Shown: in pieces, positions 41,978 to 48,698 of the stretch
Position numbering within the stretch: the stretch's first letter is position 1
Layout of the letters: every line of letters begins with the position of its first letter
From: Microbacterium hydrocarbonoxydans
GTDB lineage: Bacteria; Actinomycetota; Actinomycetes; Actinomycetales; Microbacteriaceae
NCBI RefSeq assembly: GCF_011752045.1
Contig: NZ_JAAKXW010000002.1
Location: forward strand, 496,001 to 560,000
DNA length: 64,000 bases
Direction: 5' to 3'
The notes under the pieces: generated by a model
What the model was told of the DNA's origin: nothing
Seen by the model: only the letters and a program-made list of their open reading frames with translations
Database searches by the model: none
Made by a program: the position numbers and the translations under genes

Positions 41978-42808
41978 TCAGGGCCGGGCGCCGGTCGCCA
42001 CCGGACGGCCCGGGGTGTTCGACCACTGGCTCCAGGAGCCGGGGAACACCTTGGCGTCGATGCCGACCTCCGCGGCGATGAGCGCGGTGTGCGCGGCGGT
42101 GACGCCCGAGCCGCAGTACGCGGCCACCGGCGTACCAGGGGTGACGCCGACGCTCGCGAAGGTCGCCCGCACGGCGTCGTGGTCGAGGATGCGGCCGTCG
42201 GCGTCGAAGTGCAGCACGGTGGGGAGGTTGTGCGCCCCGGGCACGTGACCGGCCACGGGGTCGAGCGGCTCGGTCTCGCCGCGGTAGCGCTCGGGGGCGC
42301 GGACGTCGAGCAGCACCCCGGATGCCGGGAACGCCGCCGCCTCATCGATGGAGATCGCGTCGGCGCCGATCTCGGCGAGGACGACGTCGCCCGGCTCGGG
42401 AACGACATCATCGGCGGAGACTTCGAGGCCTGCGGCCTTCCACGCGCGGATGCCGCCGTCGAGGACCCGCACGTCGACACCGGCCTGACGCAGCAGCCAC
42501 CACGCGCGCGCCGCCGAGACGCCCTTCGCGTCGTCGTAGGTGACCACGCGGTCGCCGTCGTTCACGCCCCATCGCCGCGCCGCGGCCTGCAGCGTCGCGG
42601 TCGACGGCAGCGGATGGCGCCCCTCGGCGGGCTCGCCGTGCGTGGAGAGCTCCTCGTCCAGCGGGACGTACACCGCACCGGGGATGTGCCCCTCCAGGTA
42701 TTCGCCCCGCCCGTCCGGCCGATCCAGCCGCCAGCGCACGTCGATCACGCGCACATCCGGCTGCGTCAGGAGTTCCTTCAGTTCGGCGACGGTCACGAAG
42801 TGGCTCAT
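41978..42808 (-). CDS. two-domain rhodanese sulfurtransferase
   Basis: The protein has 276 residues. The N-terminal rhodanese domain has Asp (VTYDDAKG) in place of the catalytic Cys, as usual for the silent half. The C-terminal domain has the active loop AYCGSGVTAAH (Cys about 232), the thiosulfate/mercaptopyruvate type. It transfers sulfur from a donor to cyanide or thiols. Leaderless ATG at 42808, 6 nt behind TAGCCT. Its stop lies 4 bp from that of the XRE gene. Confidence 0.92.
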   Translation of the reverse strand: MSHFVTVAELKELLTQPDVRVIDVRWRLDRPDGRGEYLEGHIPGAVYVPLDEELSTHGEPAEGRHPLPSTATLQAAARRWGVNDGDRVVTYDDAKGVSAARAWWLLRQAGVDVRVLDGGIRAWKAAGLEVSADDVVPEPGDVVLAEIGADAISIDEAAAFPASGVLLDVRAPERYRGETEPLDPVAGHVPGAHNLPTVLHFDADGRILDHDAVRATFASVGVTPGTPVAAYCGSGVTAAHTALIAAEVGIDAKVFPGSWSQWSNTPGRPVATGARP

Positions 42809-42877
42809 GGTCCGAGGCTACCGACCCGGCGCCGGCATCCGCTCCCGTCGCCTGCAGACCTGACACGTGCAGGTCCA

Positions 42878-42940
42878 GAGCACGGATGCAGGTCGGTTCG
42901 GGCCCTGTCAGCCTGCATCCGTGTTCTCGACCTGCATCCG
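42878..42940. repeat. intergenic inverted repeat (family B, copy 2)
   Basis: Arms CACGGATGCAGG (42881-42892) and its complement (42912-42923), perfect over 12 bp, with a further ACCTGCATCCG copy at 42930-42940. The core is the same as in the palindrome at 22897-22939. It lies in the divergent gap between the rhodanese and EamA genes. Confidence 0.6.
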
Positions 42941-43050
42941 TAGGCTCGAGGCGCGGATGCACACGCGCGCGGATGCCGGCGGGCAGTACCCGACGGATGC
43001 CGCGGCGCGGCCGGATAGGCTCGATGAGGCAGCGTCGAGGAGGGACCGCG

Positions 43051-43950
43051 ATGTCCACTCGTCTTCGCTGGATGCGATTCCGGCCGCAGGAGCTCGCGCT
43101 CATCGCGATCACCGCGGTCTGGGGCAGCACGTTCCTGCTCGTGCACTGGGCCATGGAGCACGCGGGTCCCTAGTTCTTCGTCGGCATCCGGTTCCTCATC
43201 GCCGGAGCGATCAGCGCGGTCATCTTCCGGCGCGCGCTGCGCGGCATCCGCTGGCGGGACGTCGGCGCCGGCGTCGCGATCGGCGCGATGATCCACCTCG
43301 GCTACGGTCTGCAGACGGTCGGCCTGCAGACGATCGACTCCAGCACCTCGGGGTTCATCACCGCGATGTACGTGCCGCTGGTGCCGTTCGCGCAGTGGGC
43401 GGTGTTCCGCCGGCGCCCGCCCGCGATGGCGTTCGTCGGTGCGGGCCTCGCCTTCGCCGGGCTCATCCTCATCGCAGGTCCGGAAGCTCTCCTCACGCTC
43501 ACCCTCGGCCGGGGCGAGATCGCGACCATGATCGCGACCCTGCCGATCGCCGCCGAGATCATCCTCATCAGCGTGTTCGCCGCCCGGGGCGTCGACCTCG
43601 GACGGGTGACGATCATCCAGCTGTTCGCGGCGGGGCTGCTCGGCATCCTCACCATGCCGGTCGTCGGCGAGGGCGTCCCCGAGTTCTCCTGGGTGTGGCT
43701 CGGCGCCGCCGTCGGGCTGGGCGCCGCGAGCTGCCTCATCCAGCTGACGATGAACTGGGCGCAGAAGTCGGTGTCGCCGACGCGCGCGACGATCATCTAC
43801 TCCGCCGAGCCGGTCTGGGCCGGCGTCGTCGGGCGCATCGCCGGCGAGCGGCTGCCCGTGCTGGCACTGGTCGGCGGCGGGCTCGTGGTGCTCGGCATCC
43901 TCGCCAGCGAGCTGAAGCTCGTGCGGCGGCGCGATCCCCTCCGGGAATAG
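43051..43950 (+). pseudogene. EamA/DMT-family transporter with an in-frame TAG
   Basis: Translation from the ATG at 43051 (GAGGAGGGA ribosome binding site) gives a good EamA protein of ten membrane helices, interrupted by TAG at 43171-43173 (codon 41; ...MEHAGP-stop-FFVGIRFLIA). The remainder is intact to 43950 (ELKLVRRRDPLRE). One base change explains it, and promoter and ribosome binding site are still present. This suggests a recent inactivation, a sequencing error or, less likely, readthrough. Family members export amino acids or related metabolites. Confidence 0.8.
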
Positions 43951-43979
43951 ACGCGCGCGGGGCTCGTGTTGCACCGAGC

Positions 43980-44639
43980 ATGATTGAAACTTCAACCGTC
44001 GTTCCGGTCGCCACCGAGCGGACCCGCGTGCGCGTGCCGATGCGATTCGCAGACGGCTACGCGACGACGGCGGACGTGGTCACCTTCGACGGACTCGTCG
44101 ACGGCCGCGAGCATCTGCTGCTCGGCCTCGGCGACTGGCAGGGCGCCCTGGAGCGCGCGGCCGACGGAGGCGACGCCCCGCTCGTGCGCCCGCACAGCGA
44201 GTGCCTCACCGGCGACGTCTTCGGCTCGCAGCGCTGCGACTGCGGACCCCAGCTGCGCGAGGCCGTGGAGCGGATCGCCGCCGACGGCGGCTTCCTGCTG
44301 TACCTGCGCCAGGAGGGCCGCGGCATCGGCCTGTACGCCAAGCTCGACGCCTACGCCCTCCAGGACTCCGGCCTCGACACCTACGAGGCGAACGTCGCCC
44401 TCGGCCACGGCGAGGACGAGCGCGACTACACCGCCGCCGCTCAGATGCTGCAGGCGGTCGGCGTCGACAGCATCCGCCTGCTGAGCAACAACCCCGACAA
44501 GGCGGTACAGCTCCACGGCCTCGGCATCCGCGTCGCCGAGCGCGTGCCCACCGGGGTGCACCTCTCCGAGGCGAACACCCGCTATCTGCAGGCCAAGCGC
44601 GACCACACCTCGCACACGCTCGACCTGTCCGCCGCGTGA
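43980..44639 (+). CDS. ribA: GTP cyclohydrolase II-like protein
   Basis: The protein has 219 residues and is the stand-alone GCHII type without a DHBP synthase domain. Zinc ligands Cys75, Cys86 and Cys88 (CLTGDVFGSQRCDC) and the RQEGRGIGL loop are present. VGVDSIRLLSNNPDKAVQL is the end of the family core. It opens GTP for riboflavin synthesis. It is not with other rib genes but is coupled to a MarR gene, so a salvage or stress-regulated copy is possible. A TTGAA/TTCAA dyad covers codons 2-6. Confidence 0.92.
   Translation: MIETSTVVPVATERTRVRVPMRFADGYATTADVVTFDGLVDGREHLLLGLGDWQGALERAADGGDAPLVRPHSECLTGDVFGSQRCDCGPQLREAVERIAADGGFLLYLRQEGRGIGLYAKLDAYALQDSGLDTYEANVALGHGEDERDYTAAAQMLQAVGVDSIRLLSNNPDKAVQLHGLGIRVAERVPTGVHLSEANTRYLQAKRDHTSHTLDLSAA
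43984..43995. promoter_or_regulatory. MarR operator candidate inside the ribA start
   Basis: TTGAA-AC-TTCAA is a 5+2+5 dyad that begins 4 bp after the A of the ATG. Dyads of this form are common MarR sites, and the MarR gene is cotranscribed with ribA. Binding here would block early elongation or a leaderless start. Confidence 0.5.
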
Positions 44640-45097
44640 TGAGCGAGCGGCGGCTCGACGACGCCGAGATGGCGGCGTGGCTGCCGACCATCCGCTTCGT
44701 CCAGCTGCTGCCGCAGGTGCTCGACCGCACGCTGAAGGCCGAGGCCGGGATCAATCACGCGCACTACGCGATCCTCGTGATGCTCGCAGGTTCCATCGGG
44801 CAGCCGGTGACGATGACGGAGCTCGCCCGGACCGCGGGCCTCAGCCGCTCGCGGCTCAGCCACGCCCTCGACTCGCTCGAGGAGCGCGGGTGGGTGGAGC
44901 GCACGAGCTGCAGCAGCGACAAGCGCACGCTCACCGCGCGGCTGACGGGTGCCGGCCTCGAGCTGCTCCGTGCCGCGGCCCCTGTGCATGTGGCGCAGAT
45001 CCGCGAGCTCGTGCTCGATCCGCTCAGCCCCGAGGAGCGCGAGCAGCTCGGCAGCATCCTCGGGAAGCTCCTGCCCGGGGTCGCCGCGGCGCTGTAG
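44639..45097 (+). CDS. MarR-family regulator
   Basis: The protein has 152 residues. The winged helix includes VTMTELARTAGLSRSRLSHALDSLEERGWVER (about 54-86), followed by the wing SCSSDKRTLTARLT, the MarR signature. The ATG at 44639 overlaps the ribA stop (TGATG), so it is translated with ribA. It probably controls its own operon and perhaps the EamA gene upstream in response to a phenolic or flavin-like ligand. Confidence 0.93.
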   Translation: MSERRLDDAEMAAWLPTIRFVQLLPQVLDRTLKAEAGINHAHYAILVMLAGSIGQPVTMTELARTAGLSRSRLSHALDSLEERGWVERTSCSSDKRTLTARLTGAGLELLRAAAPVHVAQIRELVLDPLSPEEREQLGSILGKLLPGVAAAL

Positions 45098-45122
45098 GTC
45101 GCCGGCCGCCGCTCGCTCCCCG

Positions 45123-45213
45123 CGCCCCGGCTCGGGAGGAGGAAGCGCGCTCGGGAGGACGGATGCCGCGTGGAGCTCAGCCCGAACGTGCGAACCCCTC
45201 CCGAGCCGGGGCG
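45123..45213. repeat. intergenic inverted repeat (family C, copy 2)
   Basis: Perfect 17-bp arms (45123-45139 and 45197-45213), with partial pairing further in. The core CGGGAGGAGGAAGCGCGCTCGG resembles that of the palindrome at 12800-12870. It lies between marR and clgR, co-directional genes. Confidence 0.7.
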
Positions 45214-45224
45214 TGTCCGCCCGA

Positions 45225-45275
45225 TTCTGCTCTGAGCAGAACCGGTGGAGCAGCCCGGTATCGCGGAGTTAGCGT
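45225..45275 (+). promoter_or_regulatory. clgR promoter with self-operator
   Basis: The palindrome TTCTGCTC-T-GAGCAGAA (45225-45241) has 8-bp perfect arms. Downstream, TAGCGT (45270-45275) stands 5 nt before the ATG at 45281. The GCTNTGAGC core is the same as in the two sites upstream of the clpP pair (46902-46927). Confidence 0.55.
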
Positions 45276-45280
45276 GAGTC

Positions 45281-45622
45281 ATGGCCGACATCGTCCCGTT
45301 CCCGCGCGCACCGCGCCGTCCGTCCGATCCCGAGCCCCTCTGGCGCCAGCTGCTCGGCGACCAGCTGCGCCGTCGGCGCCACGACCGCGAGGAGACCCTC
45401 GGCGAGGTCTCCGAGAAGGCCGGCGTCTCTCCGCAGTACCTGTCCGAGGTCGAGCGCGGGCTGAAGGAGCCGTCCAGCGAGATGATCGCGGCGATCGCCG
45501 GCGCCCTCGACACGAGCCTCATCGAGCTGACCAGCGCGGTCGCCGACGAGCTGCGGTCGACGGCGGTTCCGGCATCCGCTGCGGTGTCCGCCGGCCGCGG
45601 GGCCTTCGCCCTCGCGGCCTGA
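45281..45622 (+). CDS. clgR: ClgR-type XRE regulator of Clp genes
   Basis: The protein has 113 residues. The helix-turn-helix is TLGEVSEKAGVSPQYLSEVERGLKEPSSEMIAAIAGAL (about 40-77), matching actinobacterial ClgR. The C-terminal tail (PASAAVSAGRGAFALAA) ends in -ALAA-like residues, the kind of end that ClpP removes from ClgR in other species. It activates clp genes when unfolded protein accumulates. It is convergent with the clpP pair, sharing a bidirectional terminator. Confidence 0.88.
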   Translation: MADIVPFPRAPRRPSDPEPLWRQLLGDQLRRRRHDREETLGEVSEKAGVSPQYLSEVERGLKEPSSEMIAAIAGALDTSLIELTSAVADELRSTAVPASAAVSAGRGAFALAA

Positions 45623-45660
45623 GCGGCCGGCCGGTCGCCGGGCGGCTCTGCTCAGGCCGC
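45614..45660. terminator. bidirectional terminator between clgR and the clpP pair
   Basis: Arms GCGGCCTGAGC (45614-45624) and its complement (45650-45660), perfect over 11 bp. The stop codons of both convergent genes lie inside the arms. The interior is also self-complementary in part. Confidence 0.6.
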
Positions 45661-46248
45661 GCCCCGCTCCCCCAGCACGGTGTCGATGAGTCCGTAGTCG
45701 AGGGCCGCGGATGCCGTGAACACGCGGTCCCGGTCGGTGTCGGCGCGCAGCTCCGCGACCGTGCGACCGCTGTGCCGCGCGAGGATCGCCTCCATGTCGG
45801 CGCGCACCCGCACCACCTCGTCGGCCGCGAGGATGAGGTCGGGGATCGCGCCGCGGGACTGCCCAGCCGGCTGGTGCAGCACGATGCGCGCGTGGGCGAG
45901 GGCCGCACGCTGCCCCGGGGCGCCGGCGGCGACGAGGAGCGCGGCGGGGCCGATCGCCTGGCCGACGCAGGTCGTCGCGACCGCCGGGCGGATGTGCTGC
46001 ATGGTGTCATAGATCGCCAGCGCCGCGCCGGGGTCGCCGCCCTCGCTGTTGATGTAGAACTGCACGGCGCTCTCGGGGCTGTCGGCGTCGAGATGCAGCA
46101 GCTGTGCGATCAGCGCGTTGGCGACGCCGGCGTCGATGCCGGTGCCGAGGTAGATCACCCGTTCGGCGAGCAGGTGCGAGTACACGTCCATGACGCGCTC
46201 CCCGCGCGGATGCTGAGCGATGACGTTCGGGATGGTGTAGCTGCTCAT
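45652..46248 (-). CDS. clpP: ClpP-like subunit lacking the catalytic serine
   Basis: The protein has 198 residues and aligns over the whole ClpP fold. The active-site Ser of G-Q-A-A-S-M is Gly100 here (CVGQAIGPAALL). His125 (RIVLHQPAG) and the Asp region (DRDRVFTASAALDYGLID) remain. It should assemble but not cleave peptide bonds, like ClpR of plants and cyanobacteria. It follows the active clpP with a 4-bp overlap (ATGA). Confidence 0.9.
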   Translation of the reverse strand: MSSYTIPNVIAQHPRGERVMDVYSHLLAERVIYLGTGIDAGVANALIAQLLHLDADSPESAVQFYINSEGGDPGAALAIYDTMQHIRPAVATTCVGQAIGPAALLVAAGAPGQRAALAHARIVLHQPAGQSRGAIPDLILAADEVVRVRADMEAILARHSGRTVAELRADTDRDRVFTASAALDYGLIDTVLGERGAA

Positions 46249-46859
46249 GCGTCCACCCCCAGCCCGACCCGCGCGCGTCTGCGCGGCATGATGTCGGCCG
46301 GCGAGCCGACGATCTCATCGATGAAGCCGTATTCCTGCGCCTGGGTCGCCGTGTACCAGCGGTCGTGCAGCGAGTCCTCGAAGATGCGATCGACCGGCTG
46401 TCCGGTGTCCTCGGCGATGAGGCCGAGCACGGTGTCGCGCATGTGCCGGAGGTCGCCGGCCTGCACCTCGATCTCGACCGCGGAGCCGCCGATGCCCGCA
46501 GACCCCTGATGCATGAGGATGCGCGCGTGCGGCAGGGCCCGTCGCTTGCCCGGGGTGCCCGCGGAGAGCAGGAACTGCCCTGCGCTGGCGGCGAGGCCGA
46601 GCGCGAGGGTGGAGACGTCGTTCGGGATCAGCCGCATGATGTCGCGGATCGCGAGCATCGAGGGGACGGAGCCGCCGGGCGAATGGATCCAGAGGGCGAT
46701 GTCGGCGATCGGGTCCTCGGCCGACAGCGTGAGCAGCTGCGTCATCAGCAGCGTGCCGTTGTCGTCGTCGAGGGCGCCGTCGAGCACGAGGATGCGCTCG
46801 TGGAACAGCGCGCGGCGGGCCTCCGGCCCGAAGTGCGGGATGGGGTTCTCTTCGCTCAT
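46245..46859 (-). CDS. clpP: ClpP protease proteolytic subunit
   Basis: The protein has 204 residues. Ser92 (GLAASAGQFLLSAG), His117 (ARILMHQGSAG) and an Asp in HDRWYTATQAQEYGFID complete the catalytic triad. It forms the barrel for ClpX/ClpC-delivered substrates, most likely as a mixed complex with the inactive subunit encoded downstream. Two ClgR-type boxes lie 43-68 bp upstream of its ATG. It is the first gene of the pair. Confidence 0.94.
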   Translation of the reverse strand: MSEENPIPHFGPEARRALFHERILVLDGALDDDNGTLLMTQLLTLSAEDPIADIALWIHSPGGSVPSMLAIRDIMRLIPNDVSTLALGLAASAGQFLLSAGTPGKRRALPHARILMHQGSAGIGGSAVEIEVQAGDLRHMRDTVLGLIAEDTGQPVDRIFEDSLHDRWYTATQAQEYGFIDEIVGSPADIMPRRRARVGLGVDA

Positions 46860-46901
46860 GTCCTCAGCATCCGACGCCTGTGATCGGGTGGGGTCGTTCT
46901 C

Positions 46902-46927
46902 CGCTGTGAGCGGCTCCGCCCTGAGCG
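46902..46927 (-). promoter_or_regulatory. two ClgR-type boxes upstream of the clpP pair
   Basis: CGCTGTGAGCG (46902-46912) and CGCCCTGAGCG (46917-46927) are, on the minus strand, CGCTCACAGCG and CGCTCAGGGCG. Both fit the known ClgR pattern CGCYNANRGCG, with 15 bp between centres. The same core occurs at 45225-45241. Confidence 0.6.
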
Positions 46928-46950
46928 GATGCCGTCGCGGACGCCGCCTC

Positions 46951-47010
46951 CGGAGCGGGTTCCGAGCCGGCTCCGGAGCGGGTTCCGAGCCGGCTCCGGA
47001 GCCGGGTCGG
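46951..47010. repeat. 23-bp tandem repeat, about 2.6 copies
   Basis: The unit starting CGGAGCGGGTTCCGAGCCGG is repeated exactly at 46951-46973 and 46974-46996, with a partial third copy. It lies between the clpP promoter and the next gene's terminator. Within a unit GGAGC/GCTCC can fold. Confidence 0.65.
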
Positions 47011-47020
47011 AGACGAAGAA

Positions 47021-47065
47021 CCGCCCCTTCACGACGCGCCTTGTGGGCGTGTGATGAAGGGGCGG
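47021..47065 (-). terminator. terminator of the heptad-repeat protein gene
   Basis: Arms CCGCCCCTTCA (47021-47031) and its complement (47055-47065), perfect over 11 bp, with a second small hairpin inside. On the minus strand a T-rich TTCTTCG follows. It starts 29 bp past the stop codon. Confidence 0.7.
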
Positions 47066-47093
47066 CCGGGCTGGGGAGCCCTCTGGGGATATC

Positions 47094-48539
47094 TCAGGCG
47101 GCGAGCGCGAGGGCGCGCCGGTGGCTCACGCGGTGACCGACCCAGAATCCGATCGCGATGAGACCGGCCAGGGCGATGCCGAGCATCCAGGGGAGCATCG
47201 ACGGGGCCGCCCCGGCGATGGCGGTGGCGAGCGTGCCGGAGCCGTCGGCGATGAGCCCGTTGCCCTCGGCGAGGTCGGCGGCGCCGGCCTCGAGCTCGTC
47301 CCCGCCGGCCGCGAGGTCTCCGGTGCCCTCGGCGACGGTGGCCGCGCCCTCGGAGAGGTCGCCGACTCCGGCGCTGAGGTCGGACGCGCCGGTCTGCAGC
47401 GTCGCGGTGCCCTCGGCGAGCTTCGTCGCGCCCTCGTCGAGGGCGGTCGCACCGGAGCTGAGCTTCGCCGTGCCCGACTGCAGGGAGGAGGCGCCCGCAG
47501 AGAGCGTCTGCAGGCCGCCGGAGAGGTTCGCGGCACCGGCGGAGAGCTGGGTGGTGCCGTCCTTCAGCTTCTGGGCGCCGACGACGAGGGCCGGGGCTCC
47601 CTTCTCCGGGTTGATGAGGGCGACGGTGCCCGGCCACTTGTATGCGGGGTCGCCGTTGACGAGCGCGTGGGCGCCACCGGCGAGGCGATGTGAGGCGTCG
47701 AGAGCGGCGAGAGCTCCCCCGGCGAGTTCCGGGGCCGCCGCGGCCGCGGGCGCGATCCCGTCGACCTGCTTGTCGAGGCCGGCGGCGAGCATCGCGAGTT
47801 TGTCGATCTGGCTGCCGTCGACGCCGTCCGCAGCCGCCATCTGTGCGAGCGCGTCGGCGAGCTGCTGCGCGTTCGCGGGGGCGCCGCCGGCGGCACCGAC
47901 GATGGCCTTGGCTGCGTCGGGAGAGGACAGCGCCTGAAGCTGGGGCACCTTCGCGGCTGGGATGGCCGTATCGACCTTGGTCTGGAACTCGATCGCGCCG
48001 GCGAGCAGCCCGTTCGCGAACTGATGCGCACCGGCGACGCCCGCCGACAGGCCCTTCGCACCGTCGAGAACCCGCTGCGCCCCGGCATCCGCCTCGAGGA
48101 GCTTCCCGGACAGCAGCTGCGCCCCCGACCACGCGTTCTGCGCGCCGCTGCTGAGCTTCCCGGCTCCGGCCGCCGCGTTCCACGCCCCGGCGGAGAGGGT
48201 GTCCGCGCCCGCGGCCAGCGAGGCCGCGCCGGCGGCAGCGGTCTGCGCACCGGTGGCCACCTTCGCCGACCCTTCGTGCGCCTTGGTCGCCCCGGCCGCG
48301 AGGTCCTCGGTGCCGTCGGCGAGCTCGTCAGCCCCCGAGGAGAGGTCCTCGGCGCCCGCCGCGAGCTCGGCCGATCCGTCGCTGGCCGCGGTCGTACCGT
48401 CGGCGAGCTCGGAGGCCCCCGCCGCGATCTTGCCGGTGGTCAGGAAGAACAGGGTCACCATCGCGGCCAGCAGCAGGCTGAGCACGATCACGGCGATGCG
48501 CATGCCAAGGCCATGTGCGTGGGGTGTTGCACTCGTCAT
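47094..48539 (-). CDS. YhgE/Pip-type heptad-repeat membrane protein
   Basis: The protein has 481 residues. One membrane helix near the N-terminus (about 14-36) and one near the C-terminus (about 445-465) flank an extracytoplasmic region built from heptads of form xLaxGAx (ELADGTT-AASDGSA-ELAAGAE-DLSSGAD and so on), at least 13 in the first block and 14 in the second, separated by a non-repeated segment (about 130-280). The repeats resemble the YhgE/Pip (phage infection protein) spacers. Such proteins usually follow a TetR gene and an ABC or RND export gene; none is adjacent here. Function unknown, possibly envelope spanning. RBS GGAGACT. Confidence 0.85.
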   Translation of the reverse strand: MTSATPHAHGLGMRIAVIVLSLLLAAMVTLFFLTTGKIAAGASELADGTTAASDGSAELAAGAEDLSSGADELADGTEDLAAGATKAHEGSAKVATGAQTAAAGAASLAAGADTLSAGAWNAAAGAGKLSSGAQNAWSGAQLLSGKLLEADAGAQRVLDGAKGLSAGVAGAHQFANGLLAGAIEFQTKVDTAIPAAKVPQLQALSSPDAAKAIVGAAGGAPANAQQLADALAQMAAADGVDGSQIDKLAMLAAGLDKQVDGIAPAAAAAPELAGGALAALDASHRLAGGAHALVNGDPAYKWPGTVALINPEKGAPALVVGAQKLKDGTTQLSAGAANLSGGLQTLSAGASSLQSGTAKLSSGATALDEGATKLAEGTATLQTGASDLSAGVGDLSEGAATVAEGTGDLAAGGDELEAGAADLAEGNGLIADGSGTLATAIAGAAPSMLPWMLGIALAGLIAIGFWVGHRVSHRRALALAA

Positions 48540-48698
48540 TGAGTCTCCAGGGGTCGGTGGCGTCGTTGCCACCGGCGAGTGTACGAGTGCGCTCACAGCC
48601 CGCCTTCAGGTTTGCCGCTCGAAACCAAGTCTCAGTCGGATTGAAACTCAGTTCCTTGTGGCGATCTCACAAATCGGATTGACCGGGAGTCAACAACA
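48540..48698. promoter_or_regulatory. promoter region of the heptad-repeat gene
   Basis: Minus-strand TACACT (48586-48581) is the probable -10. The leader carries GGTGGC/GCCACC hairpin arms (about 48555-48574) just before the ribosome binding site. Further upstream, TCGGATTGA occurs twice (48636 and 48674). I see no gene here. Confidence 0.4.
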
